Assembly (NCBI GenBank): GCA_036897625.1
Contig: JAYMTA010000010.1
Location: 1-64,000 of the forward strand
Origin: Pelargonium cotyledonis
Taxonomy: Eukaryota > Streptophyta > Magnoliopsida > Geraniales > Geraniaceae
DNA: 64,000 nt
Reading direction: 5' to 3'
Shown: piece by piece, positions 1 to 12,822 of the stretch
How the letters are laid out: every line of letters starts with the position of its first letter
Numbering within the stretch: position 1 is the first letter of the stretch
The notes under the pieces: model-generated
Seen by the model: the letters and a program-made list of their open reading frames with translations, nothing else
The model's database searches: none
What the model was told of the DNA's origin: nothing
Program-made: the position numbers and the translations under genes

Positions 1-3000
1 TATAAAGTATAGATATTCCCTCCTGCCATCACAAAGGGGAATCTTCCAATTTAACAAGATCAAGAAATATATGGGTTCAAATCTTAGCAGCCCGCCTTGG
101 AAAAAGGAAGCTTAGGATTCGGCAACACTTCTTCCTGTTAAATGGAAGCATACCTCACAATATAATTTTTTTCCTAGCAAAGAAAGAACTAAAACATTGT
201 ATGTCTTTGAGATTTTCTGTGGACTTAATAAAATAGAACCCGGTTTGCACAAAGAAACGTTTCGTAAAATCTTGACATACATATAAAAAGAAAGAGTCTT
301 GTATAAAGAATGAGGAAAAAAACTATGTGATTTCCATTTGCTCAATTGAAGAAATGGCAGGCACTTTTATAACAATTAGCAGCTCCAACTTTTATCTAAT
401 TTTTCCTTATGCGGGATATCAAAGTGATTAAAAAAAGCCGGTACATGAGATCGAGTCTATTGCTAATAAAGGGTTCTACGAGAGTCTCCAGCGACTTCTT
501 TCCCCCCACCCTCTTAGAATTCAATTGATTATTATAAAGGACTTCCTTTTGTCAAAATAACTATAGACCCGAATATTCATACCTACAAATACTCAAACTC
601 CGTTAAGTCTCTCCCATTGGCATTAACTTGCATAAAAATAGGGCCACTTCACTCTATGAAATTCGATTCGAACCTGGCATATCTTAAATTAAGCCCTTAA
701 TAGTTGCTGTTATTGCTTGCTTTTCAGTCCAGTTTCCTGCATAAAGTTTTATGTACATACGTTATCAATATCTAGTAAGGAACTTAATAAAAGTGATTTT
801 TTAACATTGAGGGCAGGTAGGAATATAATAAATATATAAAGTTGAGTTTAGAGTAAACTGATAGTTAATAATTATATCTTCAACTGCTGTGCCTGTAGTA
901 AAGAAAATCCTTTGAACAAAGCGATTTAGGCCCCAGATAGGGGTATCTCTTACCCACAAATAAGGGTCTCCTTTTATAATATAAGATATAAGGTTTCTCT
1001 AGGGCTGCTTTTTTAATATACTTTTTGTTAAACTTTGTAGTTGTATTGTAATCTAATGGGGTACAAAAAGAATTAAGTCTTTCTTTTATATATCCTGGGT
1101 AAAAGCGTAGAACCGACTTTACAAACAAGCTGGGTTAACAAAATTCTACCCAGTTTCGACATTAAAAAGGACACAAACTCGTGGTTAGGTAAAAGATTAA
1201 ATTTAAAATAGAGTAAGGAACAAGCGTGTTATTGGATATAGATTAACCCTTTACTGAATAAGATGTATCAAGATAACCTACATTTTAAGAGTTAGAGAAA
1301 TCTTTTTACAACCTTTTTTAGAATTCTCTTAATAAGGCATCTTACGGGCTTGCTTCTTCTTTTTACTCAATTCTACTGGGGTGGGTTTGTTAGGAGAGCC
1401 TATAACTTTAAAAGTTTAAAGTAGCTTAGAAAGCAAAAAGGGGAGATTCTCCTCTTAAGATAACGTAATTTGTTTTTGTCTTTAAGGGCTCGAGCTCCAC
1501 TAAATTCAGGGGTCTAAATTTCTCTGTTGAAACAGCTAAACTAAATTTTTGCTTTGATACTATCCTCTCTATATAGAATACTGTACTTACACGAGATATG
1601 GTAGCCGGAATTTGTTACCTCCCTTTTATTATTTGTCTTATCTTTACTTGATATAGAAGTCTAGGAATGGCGTCTTAGTAAAGCTCTTTCTTCATATAGG
1701 TGAAGTCAATATAATTAGTAGTATTTAAGGAGACTCCACCCCCTTTTAGAATTCAGATCGAGATTTTGCCTTCTATAAGAAGGGGTAGTTAAACTCATGT
1801 AACGGACCTTTAAACTTACTTTTAGCAGACTTACGCGGGTTAATAAAGTTAGAAAGTATGTCAATTTAGACTCTTTATATACTTTGAAAAAGACAATACA
1901 AAAAACGGAGACGGCAGGGTTCTTTTTTTTATAGAAGTAATACTGCTCTTAGGCATTTGAAAGAGGTTAAGGTAAATGGCCTCTAAACTCTAACACAGTG
2001 CTTAACCAAACTAACATAACAAAGGCTAGGCTGTATATCCGGGCTGCGCTTGTGACCAAATCGAAGGTCTCCCTTTTCTTCAAGCTACCAGAGAGCTTCT
2101 GTTATACGAGAATTTCACACTATAACTTTTTACTGGGAACTTTACTAAAAAGTTTTTGTTAACCCTTTCCAAGCCCTTTATTAAGAGCTTCTATACTGTG
2201 TGCTAACATACTGTATAAAAATTCGTTTTTAATTAGCTATAAAGTACGATATAGGCCTGTTTTTTGGAATAGTGTATGGAGGGAGGTGCTCTATAAAAGG
2301 AACTGAATTCCTTGTTGACAATTAAAAAGTCCTAAATTCGAACCTATTTATAATAGGACCCCTTTGGAGACCTTATACCGTCTTTCCTTCCATACAGAAA
2401 GCAGCGAATTGACTGATATAACTTAGGTGTGTAAAAACAAGTATTCTTGGATTTCACAAAAAAAATGTGTAGACAGGGAGCATTTAATTAAGAGCTCTAC
2501 TACTCCTGTGGGTTCCGTATTTTCGATTGGTAAAAAGGTGCTCCAGTCAAAAGCTCTAAATAAAAAGAAAAGCTTGTTTTCTCATAAGTATAAACTCAAA
2601 TAGGATCTCTACTAAGAAAATGGGGGAGGTCGCGGACCTAGTCCTGTAAGACAACTGGGATCCCATAACCCTATAGTAAAAACCACAAACTAGAAATATC
2701 CTAGCCTAGAACTTTTGTACAGCAACCCTGTGGAAAAAGCAGGAACTTCTCAAAGAAGAGGGCTCGTAAAACTAAGGAAAATCTTACCCGCTGTAGTAGA
2801 GAGTTACCCCACCACCCATCTGATCAACGGCTGCACAAGACAAGATTGTAATTAAAATTCTAGAGCTATATCGGACTAGCGAAGTATAGTAAAAAAAGAG
2901 TAAGAGACTTGGTAATTCTTGTAGTGCTTTTTGTTGAGGGCTCAAAGCTGCAATGAATGATTCCTAAAATAAGGGTTAGCTCCTCGATTCATTTTACTTT

Positions 3001-4859
3001 AAATACCGGCGTAACCCTTTTAGACAAATTTGTTTTTGTTTATAGTTAAAATCTATTAGTTCTCGGATCTGACTGATACTCCTAGAACATTTTATGATCT
3101 AAAAGTGGAAGAATTCTACTTTTAGTATAAATAACCAAAAAACTTCTTAGATGTCCCTTATTTATTAATGTAAATGCTTCCAAAAGAACTTATAAGAGAT
3201 TCACAATGAAAACTTATTAAAAAATTTATATCAGCAATCTTAGCGGAAATCCACTTTCTATCCCCCAGTGGATGCTTTAGAAATCCATGTTAGAACGAGA
3301 CCCCTTAACTACTAAAAGCTAAGAGTTCGAATCGTGATCTCCTTAGAAAAAGGCCTTTAATTAAATTTAACGAGAGTCTCCCTTACCGACCTATAAAATA
3401 TTTGCTTAGGAGAAAACTTTTTTCTATTTTCAGTAAAAACTAATTTTCGGTATTTCTCTTATAGAATTTACTTGCTTTATAAGACTTTGAAAGTTTTCCT
3501 TTAGTTCTTACTATTACTGCCCTTACCACTAATGACTTTACTTTAGCTTCAATTATTGCATTCCCTAACATCCCTTTTTATTATCTGGAATCGGAAACTT
3601 GAAACAGAGGAACAGGCAAAACCCCCTTTGATTAAAAAATTCCCTGAAAGTCTAATTTGATAACAGCTAACTTTTAAGAAAACCTACTCATCTTGTAAAA
3701 TCTATAGAACTCTAGCTCCACTCAAAAGCACAGAGGCAAGTTTGACAATTCCCGTACTTCAGTTCTGCATTTCCTGCGATTCTTATGAGATCCGTTAACA
3801 ACAGAAAAGCTCAGTAACTCCTCCTTAATAGATATCTAACTCAACCAAACATAGGATCTAATTTCCAAAAAGTAAGAGGAGTCAGGTCCCCTTTTATTGA
3901 TTACCTTTACTTTAACTATATAGGATAAAAGAGAAACAGTAAAAAAGTCATAGGTATTGAGGTTTTCTCCTACATTTAAGTATAAGTTTTTGCCGGTTTA
4001 TGAGTAAGAGTAACAAAGAAGTTATGAAGTTGGTAGTTATAATGTAAGTGGGTATACTAATAAGGAATCTAAAGTATAGCTGCAAATAAGAAGGATATCT
4101 CTAACTCTCGCTATAAAGAAATTTCGAGAGGGTTCCATTTCTGAAGAAGGTACAGACTAAGAGAGGTCCGGGTAGTTTTCTCAGTAAGTTGCAAGGAATT
4201 CAAGTGAGGAGTTTCCAGGTAAGTAAAGTTTTTCCTGTTGTTGGTTATACCATTAACTAGGTTTTTTAACCTACTATAATGAAAACCTCTCCGTTATTTT
4301 GTTTACCTCTTTTTCTTAACAATTTCTATTGTAAGGATTCTACTTTCTTTATCGAGAATCGCTTAAACTTAAAAACAAGAATTTGGAAAACAGGTAAGAT
4401 AGCTCTTTGTTAAGGAAACTCCCTCAAAACTTTAAAAACTAGGTAACAGAACAAGCCTCTAAAAATAAGTACTTTAAAAACTCCCTATAACCTTAGTAAT
4501 ATTGTTTAGAAATGTTAAAGAATAAGGAATCCTAAACCAAAACAGTGCCCCAGTTATTAGATAAATTCTTGCATTTATCACTCGTTTAGGTACCCCTGTC
4601 GTAAAGGAAGTTTATACCAAAGACTTTCCAAAGAAGACTAAGAAAAAGGGGTCTTGAGGATTAAATAGAAAAAGGGCTCAAGTTACTATCTAGAATATCG
4701 GTTTATCTTTAGTTTAAGTGTGTAGTAAGTTTTTTTGTACGTTTTACCTATTTTTTTTTGCATCGCTATATCTTTGGAATTGCTTACCTTTAGAGAAGGG
4801 ATTAGCTCTTTCTTTAGTTAACTAGACTAAAAAGTAGGGAACAACAAGTAGACAACTCC
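1..4859. other. Gene-free spacer
   Basis: I see no gene here. Two minus-strand open frames of 77 and 82 codons (112-345 and 880-1128) have no recognisable motif and are within the chance range. A minus-strand TTCGAAT T-loop-like string at about 662-676 and a plus-strand one at about 3325 are isolated. Short purine/pyrimidine palindromic cores such as AAGGAGACTCC (1728) recur every one to two hundred bases. Confidence 0.6.
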
Positions 4860-5041
4860 TCTCCAGAACTATCTAATAAGAACTAAACTCATAGGGTAAT
4901 AGAACTACTAATATAACTATAAGAACTGTGGATTACTATTACTATAGGAATACTAATAATAGATAGCAAAAGACTATCATATAAAGAGTAATATCTTAGC
5001 TACAATTAAGTAGTACAGGCTGCAAGAAGAGTAGCAGCTAC

Positions 5042-5152
5042 AAGAAGACTCCTATGAAGAAGATAGCTACAGGCAAGGCTCCTAAGAAAGGTTTAGTTCA
5101 TAAGATACAAATGCAGTTAGCTACAAAGAAGAAAAGAGGGTTATCCTTTTAA
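5042..5152 (+). pseudogene. Lysine-rich open frame with histone H3 tail-like segments
   Basis: This open frame ends at a TAA at 5150-5152 and has an internal ATG at 5054. It encodes KKTPMKKIATGKAPKK, an insert of nine residues, then QLATKKKRG. Histone H3 residues 10-27 read STGGKAPRKQLATKAARK, so TG-KAP-K-K and QLATK recur in the right order. The following frame at 5199 adds an ATG-K-x-x-H segment like the next part of H3. The frame is far shorter than H3 (135 residues) and the globular core is absent. Nothing similar is known in plant mitochondria, so a nuclear-derived fragment or a coincidence of A/G-rich composition are the two readings. No ribosome site or promoter is visible. Confidence 0.25.
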
Positions 5153-5198
5153 CAACAAGAATATCTATACTAACTATTATACTCTATTCCATTACTAA

Positions 5199-5318
5199 CT
5201 AAATATACTAATAAAGAAGAGTAAGACCATCATACTAGCTACGGGTTATAAGAGGAGCCATACCAGCAAAACAAAGAGTATAGTCCAAAAGAAGAAGGCC
5301 CATAAACAAAAAAGGTAA
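5199..5318 (+). pseudogene. Lysine-rich open frame continuing the H3-like island
   Basis: This 39-codon open stretch between two TAA stops has no early ATG. It encodes KKSKTIILATGYKRSHTSKT and a lysine-rich end. ATG-Y-K-R-S-H lines up with H3 ATGG-V-K-K-P-H. It is in another register from the 5042 frame but in the same order as in H3. The resemblance is short and could be composition. Confidence 0.2.
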
Positions 5319-5795
5319 TATAGCCCCAAGCTTAATAAAAGGAGGTTCTGGTTTCCTATTTAGGAGAAGGTAATCAAGATAAATAAATACTATTCGTGGG
5401 GAATTTTATAAATAAGGAAGTTTCCCAATTAAGTAATAAGAAAATAATGCTCACCACTTATCTAATAGCTCGTTTTGATCAAGTAAACTAGCTAAGGTTT
5501 CCTGTACTGGAATTCTTTATGAAGAGGCCTAGACAGAGAATTTGAAAGTCTTGTTTAGTAGCTTCTAAGAACCAGGAAAGAAAAATCTAAAAGAAGAGGA
5601 ATTAGCTTTTTTAAATAAGTTATAAAGGAGCCTTTTTGTTTAAGGAGAGTTTAAGGGGTATCCAAGTAAGGAGTTTGTTTGCAGTAAATGAAGTAAGGAA
5701 TATATAATAGTAGAAATACAGTAGCTACAATAAGTCCAGGGAATTTTCTAGGTTTTCCAATTCCAATCTCTCTGGGGCTTACTCCTCTCTATACT

Positions 5796-5840
5796 AGTAA
5801 CTACAGAGAACAAAAGGGAGTGTACCTTAACAATCGGTAA
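5796..5840 (+). repeat. Dispersed motif copy 1 (AGTAACTACA family)
   Basis: AGTAACTACAGAG, then A/G-rich ACAAAAGGG, then CCTTAACAATCGG. It shares 13 identical leading bases with copy 3 and 10 with copy 2, and the similarity continues at about two bases in three to the CAATCG-like end. Confidence 0.45.
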
Positions 5841-5950
5841 TCCATCTAAGACTTCTTTACATATGTTGGTACTTCAAAAGGAAAGGTTTAATAAAAAGAA
5901 GTTCCATTAACAGCTGTCTTTCTAGTATCTGGGACTTAGGAAATTTTAGA

Positions 5951-8900
5951 TGAAAGGAAAGCTCTCTTCTTTGTACTTCTGGGTAAAGGGATTTTCAGAG
6001 ATCAAGAACTCAAGCTGCTAAAAAGGAAATAAACTAGACTAGAAACCTAAAAAAGAAAATAGAGATTACAAGGACTTAAGGGAAACCACTTGATAGAAAG
6101 TATAACAAGGATTTATTTCGGGAGCTGGGAAGGGGGTCAGTGAGCTTTAAGGATCCTTGGAGAAGTGGAATATCTTGGATATTATAAAATACGGGATTAG
6201 CATCTTTTTCTGGTTTCAGGAATTACGGGGTATGCCTTAAGTGCGCGGTTTACTCAATATAATATTTGTTTTAGAAGGTACTTTTTTTTATTGATTTTAT
6301 ACTAGAGCAGACTCCTAACATCCTGATTCTAGACAAAATCGATAGCTTCAAGGGAAGCCCCTTGGGTGTTTTATTAGTCCTAGACCTAAGGGTTTCATTT
6401 CGTGACAGTCTACGTGGTTTTGACTTAACGGTATCATAGTCCCAAGGTTACTTTAGTATAAAAAGAAAAAAGAGGGGGCAATCTGGGTTAAAATTGCAGG
6501 CTAATTTGGAATAAAAACTGGGTACTGTCTCTTTATCAAAAGAAAAAGGCAAGGTGTTTTAAGCTCTAACATTGAAAAATGCTAAGTCTAAGCCCCTTGA
6601 AGTCACTCTTAAATTTCAAATGTGGGACGGCTAATCTGCGGTGTATTTCCACACCCATAAAGAGTAATTAAGTGGGATCCCGACTGAACCTAGCAAGTTT
6701 CTTGGTAATAAAAGTAGGCTCTCTCAGTCTTCCGGATTTAGTTAAACTTGAATACTGCTAAATAAGGAACCCTGTATAATCTCATACCGGAAAACACTAA
6801 TATCTAGTCCCACTCGCCGGTGTTTTGCAACAGGAGAATCACTGTATAGGAACCCAACCTAGGAAACCCTTTGTTAAAGAGTCAATTTTTGCGCTTTGTA
6901 CAGATAACAGGTAATTCTTTGGTATAACAAAGTTTCTAAAGACTCTTGCTAAGTACTAACTCCCTTATCGACTGCTTATTAGAGGCTCTTTTAGCATAGT
7001 CCAGCGTTGGTTTAGTCGGAACGAAGAGCAGTGCTTAATTTAAATTCAATCTTTTCGAACGGCATTTCGTGTCTGTGAATTTAGCAACTAGACTAGAGGG
7101 CCCATATCCCAAACTATATAAAAGACGAATAGCTTTTCCTATCTCATTAGCAAAGGAGATACATTCTAGATTTACTGTAGAGCTTACCGGTATCAAGGGT
7201 TTCCGTACTCGTACTCTTTTGTTTTGTAATCTATTATATGACATTACTAACTTACAAGTTACCCTTTTTAAAAATTGAGTTTAGAAAGCCAGCAGCTATA
7301 TAGAGTATACCTATTCTTTTAAGGAACAAACATAACCCCTAACACGGGAATCTCTACTCGAATATAAATTTGTAAAGAAAGATGCCGAATGTTAAGAAAA
7401 GAAATGCAATTTTCTCAAGTTACCCTGCCCGATACCGGGGTTTTTTTAATGTTACAGAATCCTAAAGTCCTTTTTTGGAGTTAGTCTTTTTTTTTTAGAG
7501 TAACAGAGATAGATAGAGAATTACTAGAAATTTACTTACACTAAGTAGATTACGTAACTAGAGATTAGAAAGAGGATAGTGATTAGGACTTCCGTTCGAA
7601 ATGGGATCTGGGAATTCTTTTATTTGTGTTTGGAACTCGCAGGATTCAACTTCTGTATTTGATAGGAGCTTTTAATGTATATAGATATTGGCTATTATCG
7701 AAACAAGAAAAAACTTATACGTGGCACTTTTACTGATAAAAATATGCTTGAAATAACACCGATGCTTTTTAAAAAATATTAGACGGAGGGTCCTAGAGTG
7801 GGTTTACTTTATGTAGAGGTTGAAATGGGTCTTTTCCGGATTCCCGATTACTTAGACAAGCTTGCTTTCAAGAACAAGGGCTTTAACAATAGCCAAGATT
7901 ATGCCCTTATTTCTTAGGAATAATTCGAGGAAAAGCGCAAGATTGAAAACTAGAAAGGAAGAAAGTAAAATCACTTATTATTAAGTCTTGAAAAAACAAA
8001 AATACCTGGGGAATCAAAAGCGTTTTTGAGTCTATATATACTAAAAAAGTCAAAATCCAAGAAGTTAAAATCTGTAAGATTGCGCTAACGTGGGCTTAAG
8101 CTATAAATTTTTAGTATTTGTCAGCCGCTCTACTAGGCATTACCGATTAAATAGTACACGATAAAATATACATACTACTAATACCCCTTTCAATTAATGC
8201 TAAAGAATTTGGATATTCATTTTCAATACTCCAGGGGGTACTGGAATAAGTAAGTAATACGGAGCAACTCCTCAACCTTTCTTTTAGTGGAGTTTTCATT
8301 TATAAGCGAATTTCATTCCCCTGTCCTTACTAAAGGAGTACCTAAGGCTCATTGCTTTAACTTATTCGTACTTGCCCTTATAAAGCTAAAGCCTAATTGT
8401 TAGTTCTGAAGGTACTAGAAAATACAGCTCTATTTTAATCTTATAAATGGAATATTTAATTTGCTAAGGTATTATCAGTAGCTTCTTAAAAAACTAAATA
8501 CTTAGCACTCCTTTTTTGTAATGGATAGGAATCCTGGGCTAACAATAAACGGAAACCCTTCTGTGAAGTGCTCTTTTGTTCCTTATTAGATCCCTTTTTC
8601 ACGAGCATTACGAGTTTATATTCTCGTGGATTGGCTTATAAAGCTCTTCGATCAAAAACTCTAGTACCGGTAGACATAGATCTAATTTTTTAGTCAATAC
8701 CTGACTGAGAATACAAACCAAGAAGTATATCCTACTAATGAATTTTTAGACTTTCTTGAGAAGGGGAATCCCGCCTAATTAGAACAATTTTCTAAGGTTT
8801 TATAAACATTCCAGGTAAAACTTTTTCATTACATGCATATTTTTGTTTCTTTAGAACGGGAGAGTAAGCTAAATAGTTGACACTGGGTAAGTAAAGTAAT

Positions 8901-9707
8901 ATTATTAAGAGTTTGTTCTATTTTTCTTTAATCAAAGTAAGTGAAATATAACAAGGCAAGGTTCAGAAACTCATTGGAGTATCCTAATTCTAAGAGTGAC
9001 CGATTGAATAAAGAAAATTAAGGGTCAAGGGGATTACCTAATTCATATTATTTAATTTATTAATCAATTCTAGTATTTATAGTTTTGTGGACTCCATACC
9101 TGTACGTGTCTTACTAAATAAATTCATACTACAAAAGAGCTTCAAAAGTCAATCTACCGTTTGTGAACCAAAGGAGACCCAGTTTATATATTTAATGTAT
9201 TGGAAAAATCCCCTGACTCTAGATGATTGTATAATATAACTTTGCCCCTTTTTGTAGCTTGCCTGGAAACTCCTCCGTATGGAATTCTTTGGTACGTTAT
9301 GTATTTTTAAATGGCAGAGTAGTATATCCCCTAAAACCCTTATCACAAGTAGTAAATTGTTTGAATTTGTAATGGTAGGATTTAAACTTACGAAAGTCGT
9401 ATTGACAAGTCCTCGCTCTATCTTTAAATTATATTAAAACTTTTTTTGATTTCACAGCAGCAGTCTAGTAACTAGTTGAATAATAGAAATGCTTTAAGAG
9501 ATTCAAACGGATTAATCTCTGAGGTATACCATAAGGCTCGGGAATGACTAAATTAAAAAGGGAATACTCTTTTGTACATATATAAAGAATTAACTGTATT
9601 ATCCTTCTATGATACTCTTAACGTGGCTTCTAGAAATCCTTATTACTATATATATATAGATTTAAAAAGGATATAGTATAAAACACTGATTATCCTTAAC
9701 AAAAAAA
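5951..9707. other. Gene-free spacer
   Basis: There is no supportable gene. At 7035-7278 both strands are open for 69 codons in overlapping frames, neither recognisable. At 7677 a 36-codon frame (MYIDIGYYRNKKKLIRG...) is followed after a TAG by another same-frame open stretch of about 43 codons, then TAG and TAA. It has no family match and no sign of a reassigned code. Confidence 0.55.
9647..9658. repeat. (TA)6 microsatellite
   Basis: Six TA units in AT-rich spacer. Confidence 0.8.
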
Positions 9708-9765
9708 ATGGGTTAGAACAAAGGACTTAAAATACTCGGGTCAGTGGTTCAAGCCCCCTCCTAAT
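9708..9765 (+). pseudogene. trnF-like tRNA relic (D-arm 3' half to T-arm)
   Basis: This block resembles the intact trnF over about 50 bases, from the 3' side of the D arm to the T arm. ACAAAGGACT and GTCAGTGGTTCAA are shared almost base for base. The 5' acceptor and first half of the D arm are missing. The 3' side of the anticodon stem no longer pairs fully and the T stem is damaged. The base before the anticodon adenines has changed, so the loop reads CTTAAAA and would give TAA instead of GAA. It cannot fold as a cloverleaf and is best read as a decayed partial duplicate of trnF. Independent descent from a Leu(TAA) tRNA is the alternative. Confidence 0.6.
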
Positions 9766-11061
9766 ACAAGAGATATAAACGTGTAATTTTTAGAAGACTT
9801 ACCCGCCATTCAAAGTATGCGTTTTCTATAAAACTTTGCTTTAGGGAGAAGGCTGATAATGTTAGGCAGAGAGCCGTCCCTCTGTACTCTAATTTAACAG
9901 ATAAAGACTCCTTACTTAGTTTGACAAGATTACATCCTTACACTAGACAGGAATTTTCTATATGTCTCTATATGTATTAAAGAAGGGTAATAGCTAAAAA
10001 GGGGTATACCAGTAATAGTGTCAATTAACTAAGTTAGAATTAAAGGGATTCCTAATAGAACAACTATCGAAACTTGTAAGATAATTTAATAGGAGCGCTT
10101 AACCCTAAGGGGTTCTTCATAAAACATGGGATCTATTTATTGAACTTAGAGGGGTTTCGGGAATTGTTATTGCTTTCGGGAAATCGAGCCTTAAGTCATT
10201 AGAATTAGCAATATCCCGTAATATTCACTTAAGAGTTTTTATCAAGAAAGAGAAATTCGCTAGAAACCGGGTTAGAACTCAATCTTAAAAGGGACTCCTT
10301 TCAAGAGCTACTTAGTTGTTTCAGTTTTCTAACTAAGACATTAAAGGAACCCTGGTAAGTAATAAAAAGGGTATCCTTATATGTTCTGAAATCCTTAACG
10401 AAACTCCAGGATTTCCTTATAAAAATACTGAGAAATTTATCATATATCAGTTGACCCACTTCTAAAATGGGAGTCATTTAACAAATAAAAAGGAACATTA
10501 CTTTGTTAATAAATTCCTCTATAAGGACTTATTTAACAAGACCCCTTTTAGCAGTAAGATAGTCTATTCACTTTTTTTATTATTTATTAGGTTTATTACT
10601 TAATACTGATTTAAGGAAATAAGGGATAGGCGGCAAGACAAATGCAAGTTTTCCATATACTGTACTCCCAAGAATTCCCCATATATTTAGGCAGTTAAAA
10701 CTAAGCTTGAATAGGGTAACCAATCCGTCATTGGCTCACTTTATGATACTAATTTACAATAGATCTTCTAGTCGTTAGTTGTGAAGGCATACCCTCTTTT
10801 AGTGACTGCTGAGTAATACCTATTTATAAATAACTATAAAATTTCCTAATGTACATAACACAAACAGCACTAAAGCTTCTCCCTTCGCGGATCGCTAAAG
10901 GAGAAAAAAACCTCACTAGACAGTTAAGTTCTGGGACTGGAAAGCAGGTTTAAGCTTTAGATAATGGAGCATTTTTTTAGTTTTAGATAGAAGTGACCCC
11001 TGTATATAAATTATAAGTACAAAATTAAGGAGTGACTAGATAGCAAAATGATGGGAGTCCG

Positions 11062-11175
11062 GAGGGGTGGTCAAGCGCCTTGCAAACATTAGTTTAAAAG
11101 AACTAGTTAAATAATAGAAAAGTTAAGTCAAGAGATATTAGTATGAATATCACGGGTTCGAGTCGTATTAGCTAC
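11062..11175 (+). pseudogene. Possible split tRNA relic
   Basis: GGAGGGGTGGTCAAGCG looks like the acceptor and D-arm start of a class II (Ser/Tyr/Leu-like) tRNA, and TTGCAAAC follows. About 60 bases later, ATCACGGGTTCGAGTCGT is a T-arm-like element. The distance is longer than any tRNA needs, so it is either an insertion in one relic or two unrelated fragments. An 89-codon open frame begins inside the second part (11143-11412) and is not recognisable. Confidence 0.3.
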
Positions 11176-11703
11176 AATATCTGTTTAAGAAAAGATAACA
11201 AAACCCCAGTAAAGCTACCTAATATTAAGGGGACCTCCAAGCAAACCCACTCAGCCCCATCAAATTCGATTTCTAGTTTATCTTCCTTTTTTCTGCTAAA
11301 AACACATAAAACAAAAATTGAAACTCTCAAATATCTTTATTTCTTGACAGGAGGTCCTGTAGTTATTCAATATAGAAATCTAATAAGTATTCCACTGTAT
11401 AAACTAGCATAACTGAAGGAACTTCATATAATTTTTAGGTTTTATCGATGATTTACTGTAACAGAATAACTTCTAACTTATAGCCATGAGCCCGGTTATA
11501 AAGAGACCTTATTAATTATATTCTTACTTTCAAAAGTAAGTAGTAAACTGACACTTCTATTTAGTTTCCAGAAAAGAACCCCGGTCAAAGTGTTTGCAGA
11601 AATTTGTTTAATTCCTATACAGTGAATAAGGTATTGTATAGAATCCTTTCTTCTACAAAGGTTTGAAACTTCTAAGACAAATTCAAATGTTATAAGCTGA
11701 ACT

Positions 11704-11757
11704 TCGGGTTTTGAACCTCCGTTTGTTTTTCAAGTGGAGGTTGCTTTACCTGCGTTA
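11704..11757 (-). pseudogene. Possible tRNA relic (TGA/GAA loop)
   Basis: The minus strand has CAGGTAAAGCAACC, ACTTGAAAA and CGGAGGTTCAAAACCCG, in the order D arm, anticodon loop and T arm. The anticodon stem does not pair. The family is not assignable. Confidence 0.3.
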
Positions 11758-12389
11758 CATAATGAAGTGAAAAGTAGATCCAGGAGTCTCCCAACTTTGA
11801 TTGCTTTTAAGAATAAAGCTATTTTAATTCTTTATCTAAGTCCCTTTTGGCCTGCTTTCTTAAGTCCCAGAGCTGCTTTAGTAGGTTAGCTTAAATGGAT
11901 TTCTCTGAGATTATATAAAATTCTTTGATTAGTAAAAAAAATCCATCATAGGGCTCCTCGGTTACTCAAGAAATAAGAATTATTTATAGATCATAAAAAA
12001 CTTTCGTGACTAAATTATTTTGAAACCCAGTGGCTTAAACTGTCCCTGTCATAGATTAGAAATTTAGTTTTAGAAGGGCCCCGTACATAATATTAAAGAG
12101 AATGGTAAGTTATTAATCCCATTTCTTCTTCCCCTTCTCCATTCTCAGCATAGCTAATAAACAAGTTTCACTCAATATATTGTAATGTAAATAAGCGGAT
12201 ATCCTGAAATTTTCTTCCCCAGCTGTTCCTTGTTCTTATCGATAAGGAGAGAGGAAACTTTACTTCATTTGCCGAAAAATTCCTAACTCTCTGATCCATA
12301 CTCAACCCAGGAACTCTAGTCCAATCCACGGAGCCTTTACCAGTAACCCTCGACTTAAGAGCTATGCTTGCATTGTAGCCCAACTCTTA

Positions 12390-12639
12390 ACAATACCTTG
12401 CCTATGAGCTATGCCTTTCCTAGGACTTACCCTTTCTTATAACCTAGACTCTCCATCCCATCTTTACAGCCTTCTTAGTCTTACGCAGCTGAGTCTTCTT
12501 TCTTAATACCTACACTTATCTTTGTAGCTAAACTCTTAATGATTACCCGGAAAACAAGCCTTACTATCAAGCCCAGCTAACAGGGATATAGGAGCCATTG
12601 TAAAAGCAAAAGTAAGTGCGAGCCGCGGGAATTCCTTAC
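12390..12639 (-). other. Minus-strand A/G-rich island, distal part
   Basis: On the minus strand this is lysine-codon-rich with many frame changes, including TTAGCTACAAAG, identical to 5117-5128, and AAGACTAAGAAGGCTGTAAAG. It belongs with the 12640-12822 frame. Confidence 0.4.
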
Positions 12640-12822
12640 TTATCCGAGTATTGACTTACTGTATCCCTTCTTAATAGCTAGACTCCGTATCTTGTTTGTG
12701 AGTTTGCAGCCTGTACTCGGTCTTTTGTGTCTTATTGGTCTGATCTTAGTACTACCTATTCGTAGTAGTATAGCCAAAGTAGTCCTCTTGATCTTGATAG
12801 CTCGGCAAGTGTTCACTTGGTT
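12640..12822 (-). pseudogene. Sixty-codon lysine-rich open frame, H3-like
   Basis: On the minus strand the frame is open for 60 codons from just after one TAA to another, without a start ATG. The middle reads TKIRPIRHKRPSTGCK and then LTNKIRSLAIKKGYSKS. H3 has TK-Q-T-A-R-K-STGGK...K-LATK...KS in the same order. Further along the strand (12481-12540) is a second short frame with SLATK and KK. Basic composition is plain; homology is only suggested. Confidence 0.22.

Larger units (their letters stand above)
4860..5950. other. A/G-rich island
   Basis: The composition changes here: runs of ACTA, AAGAAG and GCTAC replace the usual spacer texture. It contains the lysine-rich frames at 5042 and 5199 and dispersed motif copy 1. 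Similar texture appears at 15.3 and 55.1 kb on this strand and at 12.4 and 31.7 kb on the other. Confidence 0.45.
9766..12389. other. Spacer with weak tRNA fragments
   Basis: Apart from the possible relics at 11062 and 11704 nothing is recognisable. The open frames at 11143-11412 (plus, 89 codons) and 12168-12383 (minus, 71 codons) match no family I know. Confidence 0.5.

Noticed and set aside
7035-7278. Overlapping 69-codon frames on opposite strands
   Set aside because: The two are near-mirror shadows of one stop-poor stretch; neither translation is recognisable.
8815-8880. Short frame LFHYMHIFVSLERES, faintly like cytochrome b
   Set aside because: The similarity covers a few aromatic residues only; the haem-ligand context and all flanking cob sequence are missing.
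11143-11412. 89-codon plus-strand open frame
   Set aside because: It starts inside a tRNA-like fragment, has low-complexity Ser/Lys-rich content and no recognisable domain.
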